Of a stretch of DNA of 64,000 bases, positions 32,300 to 44,780 are shown piece by piece (position 1 is the stretch's first letter; the number at the start of each line of letters is the position of its first letter). This DNA comes from Phascolarctos cinereus (taxonomy: Eukaryota; Chordata; Mammalia; Diprotodontia; Phascolarctidae): positions 434,001-498,000 of the forward strand of contig NW_018344289.1 in NCBI RefSeq assembly GCF_002099425.1, written 5' to 3'. The notes under the pieces are model-generated. The model was not told where the DNA came from. It worked only from the letters and a program-made list of their open reading frames with translations, and did no database searches. A program made the position numbers and the translations under genes.

Positions 32300-33255
32300 C
32301 TCAGATCCCTTAATGTTGAAGCTGCTAAATCTTGTTTTATTTTGATTGTGTTTCCACAATATTTAAATGGTTTCCTTCTGACTGCTTGCAATATTTTCTC
32401 CTTGACCTGGGAACTCTGGAATTTGACTACAATAATCCTAGAAGTTTCCCTTTAGGGATCTCTTTTAAGAGATGATCTGTGGATTCTTTCAATTTGTATT
32501 TTACCATCTGTTTCTAGAATATAAGGGCAGTTTTCCTTGATAACTTCTTGAAAGATGAAGTCTCAAGGTCTATTTTGATCATGGCTTTCAGGTAGTCCAA
32601 TAATTTTAAAATTATCTCTCCTGAATCTATTTTCCAGATCAGTTGCTTTTCTAATGAGATATTTCTTACTGTCTTCTCTTTTTTCATTATTTTAGTTTAG
32701 TTTTTTTTTGATTTCTTGATTTCTCATAAAGTCATTAACTTCCATTTGCTCCATTGTAATTTTTAAGGATTTTTTTTCTTCAGTGAACTTTTGGATCTCT
32801 TTTTCCATTTGGCCAATTCTCCTTTTTAAGGTATTCTTCTCCTCCTGGACTTTTTGGGACTCTTTTACCATTTGGTCTAGTCTATTTTTTAAGGTGTTAT
32901 TTTCTTCAGTATTTTTTGGGGTCTCCTTTAGCAAGCTAATGACTCATTTTTTATGATTTTCTTGTATCACTCTCATTTGTCTTTCCAATTTTTGCTCTGC
33001 TTCTCTTACTTGCTTTTCAAAATTCTCTTTGAGTTCTTCCATGGTCTGAGACCAATTCATGTTTTTCTTGGAGGCTTTGGACATAGGAGCTTTGACTTTG
33101 TTGTATTCTGGTTGTATGTTTTCATCTTCTTTGTCACTAAGGAAAAATTCTATAGTCTGAGTTACCCCCACCTCAGGTTGCTCATGTTCCCAGCCAGTTA
33201 CTTGACTTTTTAATTCTTTGCTAAGGTAGAACTCTGCTTCCATTGTGGAGGGCAT
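32300..33255 (-). pseudogene. HAL1-J ORF1, broken
   Basis: The N-terminus at 33255 reads MPSTMEAEFYLSKELKSQV and EHEQPEVGVTQTIEFFL, with SKKNMNWSQTMEELKENFEK leading into a long heptad-rich coil. A second open stretch (32692-32934) carries near-repeating heptads (LKNRLDQMVKESQKVQEEKN, LKRRIGQMEKEIQKFTEEKK). The RRM part (ttattggactacctgaaagc type, here minus strand at 32580) is out of frame. The C-terminal arginine-rich tail is missing at the TG repeat. This copy gives the best-preserved N-terminus of the family here. Confidence 0.88.
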
Positions 33256-34061
33256 ACTGTCCCAAATTTCAGGGATTTTGTGAAGCTGTTTTCAGAGATG
33301 CTTCTAGGGACCTGTAAATTTTTCAGTTCTTAAGTTGGTTCAATCAAAGGTGAAGTGTTTACTCCTTTGCTAGCCTGTGCTCTGGTCTACAAGTGACCAC
33401 AAGCACTTTTTTTCTGCCTTGGAACTGTGAGGAGGATTCTGTCTGCACCACCACTGCAAGCTCTGCCTGGCCAGACCTTCTTGTCCCAGGACCAGAACCT
33501 AGGACTGTGACCCAGATCCAAGCATAGATAAAGCAAAAGAATCCTGCCAGGACACCAGCAAACAGGTCCTGAAATCCCACTCTAATCATCTACTTCATTC
33601 CCCCTCTATCTGTGGTCCGAGAGCTCCAGAAGCAGCCACTGCTGCTGTGGCTACCACCTTGATTCTTCACTAGTTCCAAAGCCAGACCTCTCTCACTCAG
33701 ACACACCAGACCTTTCCCATTGACCTAATATTTGTTGTTTGTGGTTTGAGAAGTCTGGAAACCACCACAGTTTCCTGGGATTCCATTTCATGAGGCCTCC
33801 CGGTTTGCTGAGCTCTGTCTTTGCCAGCATGGCCCTTACTGACATGTGCGCCTTTCCCAGCCCACCACAATAGACCTTTCGTATGAACCATCTAGGTTGT
33901 CTTGGACTGGAAATTTGTTTTACTCTATATTTTTGAGCATTCTGCTGCTCTAGAATTTGTTTAGTCATTTTTCATAGGTATTTGGAGGAGTTTGGAGGAG
34001 CGCTCAAGCAAGTCACTGCTTTTACTCTGCTATCTTGGCTCCACTGCCCCTCCCTAAATAT

Positions 34062-34594
34062 GTTCTTTATGAAAACAAAAAAAGGAAGGATCACATATGA
34101 TAAACCCAACTCTGTAATTTTGGGCATAATTTATTTGGGGAAAGGTTATCATCATAAATGCATAGATAATTTCTTTATGTAACACTGATCCGGTAAAAAA
34201 TGACTTTGCTGACCTTTAGATCATATGAGGAGGTACATCTTTTTATGTTTAAGAAAACTATTTCAAACTTTTATTTTTAACTTTGTAATTAAAATTTAAT
34301 GTAATTGTGTTGTCTTTGTTGTGCAACTAAAAAAACACTTTCAATATAGAAATTAATAAAAAGTAATTTTATTTATGATAATGAAATCACATGACTGAAA
34401 AATAAAGTAATAGCAGCAGTATTTTTCCTATACCTACCAGCATAGAATTTTAATTTTCTGTGAATTTACATTTTTATATTCATAATATTTGATGGTAACA
34501 TATTCACTAGTGTAGAAGAAATGAAAAGCAAGCTGGAAGTAGATTTCTTGCAGGACACATGTATATCATGACATGTACTTGTTATTCCCAGTCA
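34062..34594. other. unassigned AT-rich DNA
   Basis: Nothing recognised. Confidence 0.5.
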
Positions 34595-34596
34595 CT

Positions 34597-34835
34597 TAGC
34601 ATACAGAATGCTGGACATGGACACAAGAAGAACCATCTTCAAATCAAGTCCCAGGCACTGACTGGCTCTGTAACCTTGGGCAAGTCTCTTACTTTTTGTC
34701 TGACTCAGTTTCCTTATCTGTAAAAATGGGATACTAATAGAATTTACCTCTTCATTGTTGAGTAAATAACATAAATAACATATAATGCTATAATATAATA
34801 ATATTTGCAAATGTTAGAGATGTATGAATACTAGC
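34597..34835 (+). mobile_element. SINE (MAR/MIR type)
   Basis: Head gtcacttagcatacagaatg, B-box remnant atcttcaaatcaagtccc, aaccttgggcaagtctctta, gactcagtttccttatctgt, aaaaatgggatactaataga, and an AT-rich end with aaatgttag. Confidence 0.82.
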
Positions 34836-35702
34836 TCTTACAATGAAAATTATTGGATAACTCCTCATCTAACTGATTTATATTATAGGTTAGCATTTAT
34901 AGAGTAGAAAGTGGGATGAATTTTGTTCAGGTGTATGTATATGGTCACAATAAAAGATTATGAACAATTAAATTTTGTCATTTGAAATTTCAGGAAAAAA
35001 GACTAAATAAAATTACAACACTTCATAAAACAAATTCACCCTGAGAATGTATTTATTTATTTATTTATTACTGAAGAGGATAAAACTTTTTGGAAAAGGT
35101 TTATTGTTCATTGTGGTATCTAAGCAATTAATTTTGAAATGTCAAATTTTACAAATTGAGTGCTTTGGAAATTTATCTTTTCACCTACTGTATAATATCA
35201 GATTTAATTGAGACAACTACATTGAATAAAACACATTAGAACCATGAAGATCATTCAAATGGAATCTTTGAAGTTTTCTAAGGTTTAGTCAAAGAACAAA
35301 TTTAAATTCTCATTAATCCAAATGGTTTAAGTGAGCAAGAAGAGTCGTTAGGTGATCTATTTAGTATTAAACATATTTAAACAATGAAATTGTGGCCTCT
35401 TAATTTATCAGTACAGTCAATCATCTTAATAATAGGGAGAGACAGTACAGATTTTGTGAATTAAATATTCAACAAATTATTGTAATATTGCCTTGGGGTG
35501 CATATAATGAATTTGGAGTTTCTAAGTAACATTTACTTCACTGAGCCAACTTACAAAGCGTTCTCTCTTCTTTTGCTCTCAAACCTAAACCATGATTTGT
35601 GAAACTGCATTCAAACCATTCCTTACTTTACAGTAAGGAACAATAGAGTTTTCAGTACAAAAGCGAAAGTTATTTTTTTCTCCCTCTTCTGTAGCATATA
35701 AT

Positions 35703-35703
<1 letters not shown>
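34836..35703. other. unassigned AT-rich DNA
   Basis: Contains a short (TTTA)n run near 35050. No gene or repeat family recognised. Confidence 0.5.
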
Positions 35704-35741
<38 letters not shown>

Positions 35742-35743
35742 TT
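35704..35743. repeat. (TG)n microsatellite
   Basis: About 15 TG units, then TATG. Confidence 0.96.
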
Positions 35744-37329
35744 TTCATTCACATTGGAAGCATTTGACAAAATCCTGAATTCTATTTGAATGAATTTGGT
35801 GTTTAAACCTGAAAGCAAGAAATACCAATCAATAGTATTGTGATACTGATATATAACTTGACCTTTTGATACAGTTTTAAATATCATGTAACATTTGATG
35901 AATTTTGAATTAACATATTCTAGACTTAAGCCATTTAATTAGCTTACTTTGTGGTTGTCATAGCTTTCTGAATTTTCATGTTATTAAAGGTTAAAGGAAA
36001 ATCAAGCATGATGTAGAACTGCCAATATGGAAAACTGTTGAATGATTTGGTGGTTTATTGCTGCTTTTGTTGTTGTTTTTATTTGTCCCCTGCTAAGTTC
36101 TTTGATTTTTTTTCATGATGTTCTGTTACAAATAACGGAGTATTTGATTTTTTATATTTCTGCTTTGGAAGGAGCAAGAAATCAATGAATTCACAACTGT
36201 TGTGAACACTGCTACACTTGTTAATATCAATGTCACTCCAGAAGCCTTTCCACTTACAATTCTTGAAAAAAGAGTTTGCTCTGTAGGATTTTATACTTAA
36301 TAGTGCCAAAAATGACTATAATTGGAAATGTTTTTATAAACTTAATCTGTGTCCTCAAAAAAAGTAGTATTTTTTAACTAAATAATAAACAAATGAGTGA
36401 GTAGAAAAGTATAAATTGGTATGTATTTCAATGATTCTTAGAAGTCAAAATTAAGATACATTTCTATTTTCTACTTAAAAGAAAGCATGTCTCTCATACT
36501 TTAAATATTTATTTACATCAAAATTTAAGCAATTCAACTTAGGTGAAAATTAAAAACAATACAATAACAATCATTTATTGCTGCCAAAGATTACAAAAAA
36601 CTCTCAGATTTATTGATTGATATAGACTTTGCAAGGACCCGGTAGAAATTGTCTAACATCTCTAACAAATATCCAGAAAGACACAATAAAGCAGTCAGAG
36701 TTTTATCCAGAATTTCACAATTCTTCAAAAACTAACAAAGGTCAAATACAGAACCCATGATAACTTCTAGAACTCAGAAAATAAGGTATGTTGGAAGTAT
36801 TAAAGACAAAATGGTTGCTTATAATAATTCATAGGTAACACCCTCAATAATATATGAACATTGTTATTAGTAGATGCCACTATGTATTCACATTATGTAT
36901 AACAAAAAAAATACCTCTCAAATTGTAGAAGCACAGCAGAAGAAATAAAATTATGTTGTAATAGAAAAAAGTACATATAATCTCAGTTTGTTGTCCCATA
37001 ACTGTCTCAAAGATATTTTCAATGAATTGATAAAGGGTATGCTTGCAATCAAACACATTTATTCAATTTCAAATATCAGTAATTTCACCTACATATGTAG
37101 GAGTCTGGCAAACACCAAACCTAAAAGGAGAGTGACATGTCCCAGGATTGTTTCTACATGAACTCCACTGAACATGAAGATGAGAACAAAATAATGACAA
37201 TATATTCTTGTTCAATTGAAATCAGTTGTAAATATTCTTTAAAAAGGCCACAGTTTAAATGGCCAGATTCTTGAAGCAATGTGATGATTGAAGAAGGAGC
37301 AATACAAGAGAATTTTATCTGATCTGCAA
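35744..37329. other. unassigned unique-looking DNA
   Basis: The longest stretch without a recognisable repeat. A minus-strand frame at 36079-36309 (76 residues, start MALLSIKSYR) has no stop but also no recognisable domain; I do not call it a gene. Confidence 0.5.
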
Positions 37330-37432
37330 TATAATTTATCTTTGATCAATCAATCAATTAAAAATAATTTCATCTGATGTTCCAAGTATTGTGCTTGGCT
37401 CCAGAGATAAAAATATAAAAAAGAGTCAATAC
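37330..37432 (+). mobile_element. L2-type relic
   Basis: atcaatcaatcaattaaaa, gttccaagtattgtgcttgg, ctccagagataaaaatat, gtcaatacctgcattta follow the L2 3'-end order (ccaggcactgtgctagg ... ggatacaaa ... ccctgccct). Confidence 0.6.
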
Positions 37433-37769
37433 CTGCATTTAAATATTTTTCTCTTAACTAATAGTTACAATAATATTCACCTTTTTACTCATATATGGCA
37501 CAAATTAGCCATCACTCCTATTAGCTAGGTTTAGTAATATCCATAGTATTTAACATAATTTCCCCTTTCTAAACATTTAAAGTTTGTTTCAGGAGAATGA
37601 CATTGATTAGTTCATTGTTCCTTAGGAGTTGAAGAAACATAAGAGAAAACTATATATTTTTTTCAATCAGATTTGGGAGTTTTCACATATATTGAAACTA
37701 TATATTCATTATTGTCAGAGGATTATGATTACATATCACAACTGGATATTCAAAACTCTCAGAAGATTA
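37433..37769. other. unassigned
   Basis: Nothing recognised. Confidence 0.45.
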
Positions 37770-37985
37770 TGACAAAATATCAGAACTGGAAGAAAACCCT
37801 AGAATTTTAAATTAGAAGAAACCTCAGTTTCCCAGCTAACTCTAGAAGAACTAGAAGAAAAACTTGGGAACATGCATTCCAGAAATTTAAAGGGCTCATC
37901 CAAAGTAACAGTGCTACTTGGTGGCAAGAAAGGACTTAGAAACCAAACCTACTGACTCTGAACCCAGGTTTTTTTTTTTAACCAA
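37770..37985 (+). mobile_element. MIR3/THER-type relic
   Basis: cagaactggaagaaaaccct, agaagaaacctcagtttccc, agggctcatccaaagtaaca, ctgactctgaacccaggtt are in MIR3-type order with large changes. Confidence 0.6.
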
Positions 37986-38394
37986 GTGGCCAAGATTCTA
38001 ACATTTTGCCTTCCTCTAAATTTTGACAACTTGGAATTATATCACTAGTTCCATTCTTTAAAATGTATTTTTTTTAAGATGTGCTCATTCATTAAAATAA
38101 TTCAAATTACATTAATCCCACATAGAATCTTGTGCCATTTTCAGACTCCAGGTATTAATTTAACATCACTTACATAAACTAGAATTTCCTTTGTTTTTCA
38201 CTTTGCCTTTGATTTCTAAATGTTGTAAATAATTGTCTGTTCAGTTAGACTATATCTACATAATATCCACATAATAAACCAATCTAGTCACAGGATTATT
38301 TAATGGAGTGAAAAAATAAAGGAAATTTTAGCCAAACAACAAATAATAGCAATTTGATAATTTAGCTAATTTGAATGAGTAAATGAAGGAATGA

Positions 38395-38520
38395 ATAACA
38401 AAACTTTTTTTATTTATCATGTCCCAGGCGCTGTATTTAGCCTTTGGGATGCAAATACAAGCAACCAATACATCTCCTGCCTTAGAGAAGCTTACATTCT
38501 AGTGGGGGAAGACATTGAAA
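38395..38520 (+). mobile_element. L2-type relic
   Basis: atgtcccaggcgctgtattt, agcctttgggatgcaaatac, cctgccttagagaagcttac, attctagtgggggaagac is the well-known L2 3' block. Confidence 0.8.
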
Positions 38521-39420
38521 GAAGCAAGAGAGAGAGAAAGGTATGTATAATTTGAAAAATTGCTAGTAAATAATAAGTGAAAGTTCACCTACCATAGTGT
38601 AAGTTATAAAGAGGCAGAGAATTCAAGACCATGTAGAATGGGTTTGTGGAGAATGGCCAGAATGCTGGCAGCAAAGTTTGGAAATGGATGAGAAATAACA
38701 ATATTCTTTTAATGTCGTGTTGATAAATAATGAATATATTTATCCATTTTATTTAAATATGCATTAATCAGTGTCTTGTCTTGGATTTTAGGTGAAAATC
38801 AGGATTGCATTTAGATAGTAGTATTTATATTCAGCCTACCATAACACTGTGCTTAGTCAAAAAGGAGTTATAGTAAATTTTTTAAAAAAGAAGCAATATT
38901 TTTCTTTTTTTTTTGCTAAGAATTTACCCCTTTCTTCAAATACTCTTTTTGATATACAAAGAAATGCACACATGCTTTATTACTCTAAATAACTTTCTTT
39001 ATGTATATATAATATATATATTTGAAAATAAAATTAATATGTATTTGTTTATATTTAGATATAATTATGTTAGTAATTAGCTGTGAATTACATGTAATGC
39101 TGGAAGATGACCAATGTCTACCAAATTGTACAGGCAAGAACTCCTCATTTCCCTACAACTGTGTGGCTCATCACTAGGAAACTCAATATCATGGAGACTC
39201 CATCAGATTTGGGATTCATATCTCATAAGGATCCTCCATTGATTATATACCTCTGTATTGGAAGGCTGGAGTGAGGAGCAGAAAAACAAAAAACAAAAAC
39301 AAAAAAAAGTCCTCCCAAAGCCACCTTTTAAATAGGTTCCAGATGCTCAGCCAATGTAAAGATGGGGTGGAACAGTCTTTTTGCCTAGGAAACTTGGAGG
39401 ATCAGCAAGAAAGGTTGATC
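38521..39420. other. unassigned
   Basis: No feature recognised apart from an A-rich stretch at 39284-39310. Confidence 0.45.
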
Positions 39421-39540
39421 TTGCTCAGGAAAAAGAACACATTCCATGACAGGAAGCATTCCATCAACCAGCAGGAAGATCCACCTCAAAAAAACCAGTG
39501 GGAGATTCTGAGCACCAGTGTGGTGGAAAAAGAAAAGTCC

Positions 39541-39758
39541 AAGAGTAGGTGCCCACCATGACCTGGTCATAGCCCATGGAACTGGCAGACTCCAGATCAA
39601 AGAATCACCATATGTTTCAGCCCAATCCTGAGTGGATAGGTATCTTCCAGATGAAAGACCACCAGGTGCTTCATGGCAGAACAGGGCAAAAAAGTATCCT
39701 TCAGGAGACCGACCTCCACATGCTTCACTCTAGTCCTGGGAAAATGCATAAAACTTCC
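39541..39758. repeat. degenerate tandem array, about 55-bp units
   Basis: Units of 53, 55, 54 and 56 bp lie at 39541-39593, 39594-39648, 39649-39702 and 39703-39758. Each tends to begin aga/aagag, has a ccaccatg or ccacatgc core near position 12-20, and ends in ttcc or ctcc. One or two more decayed units may lie to the left (39425-39540). The array sits just upstream of the L1-K leader. Confidence 0.5.
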
Positions 39759-39839
39759 ACCTAGCTGTAGCACACACCAGACACCACCACTAGGACCAGT
39801 GAAGTAGTGCCTTTGAGCACTGTTAGCACTAGGACCAGA

Positions 39840-42800
39840 GAAGTAATAAGGATAAAGAAGAAGAAAAGGGAGATGGCAGATAGAAGGGGGGCAGGACTGA
39901 GGGAAGCTGGACTGAGGGTGGCAGTGGTGAAAAGCAAAACACTAGTGAGGAGGGAAGAGGAGAAAGGAGAAATAAAAGCATAAACAGGGTGGAAATAGGA
40001 TGGAGAGAAAGACAGAGATAGTAAAAATAACTGTGAAGGTGAATGGGATGAACTCTCCCATAAAATGGAAGCAGATAGTAGAATGGATTAAAAAACATAA
40101 TCCTACCATTTGTTGTTTACAGGAAACACATTTGAAACAGAGGGTCACACACAGGGTAAAGAATAAAGGCTATAGTAGAATATATTATGCTTCAAATGAA
40201 ATTAAAAAAAGCAGAGATAGCAACACTGATCTCAGACAAAACAAAAGCAAAAACAGATCTAATCGAAAGAGATAAGGAAGGAAACTACACCCTACTAAAA
40301 GGCACCATAGACAATGAAGTTATATAATTACTAAACATATATGCACCAAATGGTATACCATCCAAATTCTTGCAGGAGAAGTTCAGGGAGTTACAGGAAG
40401 AAATAGACAGCAAAACTGTACTAGTGAGGGACCACAAACTCCTCCTCTCTAAACAAGATAAATCTAATGTGAAAATAAACAAGAAAGAAGTTAAGGAGAT
40501 GAATAGAAAATTACAAAATACATATATGATAGATCTCTGGGGAAAGCTGAATGGGGATAGAAAAGAATATACTTTTGTCTCTGTGGCCCATGGCACATAC
40601 ACAAAAAATGACCATGTACTGGGGCATAAAAACCTCACCATCCAATAGAGAAAGGCACAAATATTAAAAGCATCCTTTTCAGATCATGATGCAATAAAAT
40701 TGTATGTAATAAAGTGCCATGGAAAGACAGACTAAAAATAATTTTTAACTGAATTATCTAATCCTAAAAAATGATTGGGTCAAGCAACATCCAGAAACAA
40801 TCAATAACTTCATCCAAGAGAAGGACAATAATGAGACAACACACCAAAACTTATGAAATGTAGAAAGAGCAGTTCTTAAGGGAAGTTTTATATCTCTAAA
40901 TGCTTACATGAATAAAATAGAGAAAGAAAAGACCAATGAATTGGGCATGCAACTAAAAATTTGAAAAAGAACAAATTAAAAATCCACAATTAAACACCAA
41001 ATTAGAAATACTAAAAAACAAAGGAAAAATTAAGAAAATTTAAATTAAGAAAACCATTGAACAGATAAATCAAACTAAGAACTAGTTTTATTTAAAAAAG
41101 TAATGAAATAGATAAATCTTTGGTTAATTTAATTTAAAAAAGAAAGAAGAAAACAAAATTACCAGTATCAAAAATGAAAGAGGAAATTAAAATAATGATC
41201 AAGAGCTATTCTGCACAACAGTATGGCAATAAATTTTACAGCCTTAGTTAAGTGGATGAATATTTACCAAAATGTAAATTGCTAGATTAAAAGAATATGA
41301 AGTAAAATACTTAAATAACCCCATCTCAGAAAAAGAAATTAAAGAACTCACTGATGAACTGTTAAGGAAAAAATCTCCAGGGCCAAGTGAATTCTACCAA
41401 AATTTAGAGAACTATTAATTCCAATAATATATAGAGTATTTGGAAAAATAGATGAAGAAGGAGAATTACCAGATTCTTTTTGTGGTAGAAACATGGTGTT
41501 AATACCCAAAGTGGGGAGATTCAAAACAGAGAAAAAAAAATATAGACCAATTTCCTTAACGAATACAGATGCAAAAATTTTCAATAAAATACTAGCAAAT
41601 AGATTATAGCACCTTGTCACAGGAATAATGCAATATGACCAGGTAGGATTTACCATCAGTGTAATTGATCATATCAACAACAAAACATAATCATCTCGAT
41701 AGATGCAGAAAAAGCATTTGACAAAATACAACACCCATTCCAATTAAAAACACTAGAGAGCATAAGAATAAATGGAGTCTTCCATAAAATAATAAGTAGC
41801 ATCTACCTAAAGCCTTCAACAAGCGTCATATGTAATGCGGACAAGCTAGAAGCACTTCCAATAATATCAGGGGTAAAACAAGGATGTCCATTATCACTAT
41901 TGTTGTTCAATATCTTACTGGAAACTTTAGCTTTCATAATAAGAGAAGAAAAAGAAATAGGTATTAGAATAGGCAAAGAAGAAACAAAGCTATTACTCTT
42001 TGCAGATGATGTGATGATATAATTAGAGAATCCTAAAAAAATCAAGTAAAGAACTACTTGAAATGATAAACAATTTTAGTAAAGTTGCAGGCTATAAAAT
42101 AAACCCACATAAATCATCACCATTTCTACATATTACTGCCAAACAAGAGACTACCAGCAAGAGACAGAGAAAGAAACACAATTACACAAAACTTTTCATG
42201 CAAATAGAGTCATATCTAAATAATTGGAAAAACATCAGTGGCTCATGGGTAGCCCAAGCTAATATAATAAAAATGACAATTCTACCTAAGCTAATTTACT
42301 TATTCAGTGCCATACCAATCAAATGGAAAAAATAATTTTGAAAATGCATTTGAAATAACAAAAGGTCCAGAATATCAAGGAAACTAATGCAAAGGAAAGC
42401 AGGGGAAGGCAGCCTAGCCAGGCCAGATCTTGAATTGTAATATAAAGCAACAATCATCAAAACTACTAGATACTGGCTAATAAATAGAGTGGTGGATCAG
42501 TGGAAAGGTTAGGTATTCAAGATACAGCATTCAATGACTATATTTAAATCTAGTGTTTGATAAACCCAAAGACACTAGTTTCTGGATAAGAACTCACTCT
42601 TTGACAAAAACTGCTGGGAAATCAGAAGAGTATGGCAGAAATTAAGCATAGACCAAAAAGTCATGCTATATACTAACAGAAAGTCAAAATGAGTTCATGA
42701 TTAAAATATAAAGGCTGATACTATCAGCAAACTGGGAGAGCAAGAAATAGTTTACCTATTAGATTTATGTAAAACACAAGAATTCATGAGTGAAGTAGGG

Positions 42801-42905
42801 ACAGAGAACATTACAAAATGCAAAATGGATCATTTTGATTGCATTAAATTAAAAAGATTTTGCAGAAAAAAGACAATGCAACCCAAATTAGGAGGAAAGT
42901 AGAAA
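39840..42905 (+). mobile_element. LINE-1 (L1-K), leader and ORF2
   Basis: A purine-rich inter-ORF leader (39840-39999) precedes ORF2 (40000-42905). Both ORF1 and the 3'UTR are absent: the left end abuts the tandem array and the right end stops inside the ORF2 C-terminus (caacccaaattaggaggaaa), where an inverted L1 begins. ORF2 is broken in many places. Confidence 0.9.
40000..42905 (+). pseudogene. L1-K ORF2, broken
   Basis: The start at 40000 reads MERKTEIVKITVKVNGMNSP then NPTICCLQETHLK, the ORF2 start with the catalytic glutamate in QETH. EN continues out of frame at 40370-40648 (LQEEIDSKTVLVRDHKLLLS, where the usual GDxN is changed to RDHK). RT core remnants include ggatgtccattatcactatt (GCPLSLL) near 41882 and tttgcagatgatgtgatgat (FADDVM) near 41999, directly followed by a stop. 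The C-terminal tail is missing. Confidence 0.88.
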
Positions 42906-43058
42906 GCAAATTTAATTTAATTCTCTATAAATTTTAGAAATGAGCACCTTTCAGAGAGTCTGGTTGTAAAAATTCTTTCCCAATTTTCTACTTTCCTTCT
43001 AATTTTAGTTGCATTGGTTTTGTTTGCACAAAAACTTTTCAAGTTAATGTAATCAAAA

Positions 43059-44117
43059 TTATCCATTTTTTTTTGTAATGTTCTCTGTCTCCTGTCTGAT
43101 TATGAATTTCTCTGTTCTCCATAAATCTGGTAGGTAAACTATTTCTCGCCCTTCAAGTTTGCTTATAGTATCATCCTTTATATCTAAATCATGAATCCAT
43201 TTTAGCTTTATTTTGGTATATGGCATGAGATTGTGATCAATGACTAGTTTCTCTTTTACAGTTTTCCCAGCAGTTGTTTTCAAAGAGTGGGTTCTTATTC
43301 CAGAAGCTGGGGCCTTTGGATTTATCAAATAATAGATTACTATAGTCATTGACTACTGTGTCTTCCACATTTACCATATTCCACTGATCCACCACTCTAT
43401 TTCTTAGCCAGTAGCAAGCAATTTTGATTATTGCTGTTTTATAATAAAATTTAAGATCTGGAATAGCTAGGCCACCTTCCCCTGCATTTCTTTTCATTAG
43501 TTCCCTTGAAATTCTGGACCTTTTGTTCTTCCAAATAAACCCTGCTATTATTTTTTCTAACTCTGTAAAATAATTTTTGGTAGTTTGATTGTTATGGTAC
43601 CTAATAAGCAAAGTAGCTTAGGTAGAATTGTCATTTTCATTAAATTATCTCGGCCTTCCCATGAGCAGCTGATGTTTTTTCCAATTATTTAGATCTGACT
43701 TTGTTTCTGTGAAAAGTGTTTTGTATTTGTGTTCATACAGTTTCTGGGTTTTTTTCAGGAGGTAGACTCCCAAATATTTTGTAATTTCTACAGTAAGTTT
43801 AACTGGAATTTCTTTTTCTATCTATTGTTGTTGGATTTTGTTCATAATAAACAGAAATGCCGGTGATTTATGTGGATTTATTTTATAGCCTGTAACTTTG
43901 CTGAAGTTGTTTATTGTTTCAAGTAGTTTTTTATTTGATTCTCTAAGTATATCATCATGTCATCTACAAAGAGTGGTAGCTTTGTTTCTTCTTTGCCTAT
44001 TCTAGTACGTTCAATTTCTTTTTCTTTTCTTATTGCGAAAGATAACGTTTCCAGTACGATATTGAACAACAGTGGTGATGATGAACTTACTTCTTTCATT
44101 CCCGATCTTGTCCTCAT
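43059..44117 (-). pseudogene. L1-L ORF2 RT region, broken
   Basis: RT palm fragment at 43911-44117: [20 protein letters not shown] and [15 protein letters not shown]. The catalytic box reads FVDD where every other copy here has FADD, so alanine is replaced by valine next to the two metal-binding aspartates. Downstream (43237-43611) the thumb segment [20 protein letters not shown] and the DQWN motif are clear. Frames are disjoint. Confidence 0.88.
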
Positions 44118-44780
44118 TACATATAATGCTAATTGAAAAATTTAAGTAGGTGGTATTTATTACTTTAAGGAAGACTCCATTTGTACCTATGTTCTCTAGT
44201 GTTTTTAATAAGAATGGGTTTCTATTTTCTCAAAAGCTTTTTCTACATCTATTGAGATGATCATGTTGCTTCTCTTAGTTTTGGTGTTGATATGATCAAT
44301 TATACTGACAGTTTTCTTAATATTGAACTACAACTGCATTCCTGGTATAATTCCTACCTGGTCATAGTGTATTATTTTTGTGATATGCTGCAGTAATGTA
44401 TTTGATAATATTTTGCTTAAATTTTTTTCATCTACATTCATCAGAGAAATTGGTCTATAATTTTTTTCTCTCTTTTGACTCTTCCTGGTTTAGGTATCAT
44501 ATTTGTACCATAAAAAGAATTTGGTAAGACTCCTTCTTCACCTATTTTCCTAGATACTCTATATAGTATTGGAATTAATTGGTCTTTAAATGATTGATAG
44601 AATTCACATGTAAATCCATCTGGTCCTGGGGATTTTTTCCTAGGGAGCACATCAATGTTTTGTTTAATTTCTTTTTCTGAGATGGAGCTATTTAAGTATT
44701 TTACTTTTTGTTCCACTAATCTGGGCAATTTATATTCTAATAAATATGTACCCATTTCTGTAAGATTGTCAAATTTGTTG

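Larger units (their letters stand above)
31448..34054 (-). mobile_element. HAL1-like element (HAL1-J), almost complete
   Basis: About 2.6 kb on the minus strand: A-rich tail and 3' end (31448-31560), 3'UTR (to about 32260), ORF1 (32300-33255), 5'UTR (33256-34054) ending ctctgctatcttggctccac. ORF2 is absent and the 3'UTR follows ORF1 directly, as in half-LINE (HAL1) elements. taaatat at 31440 and 34055 is a weak target duplication. Confidence 0.88.

Noticed and set aside
39541-39758. CRISPR array
   Set aside because: The units are degenerate, without identical repeats and unique spacers, in an animal genome.
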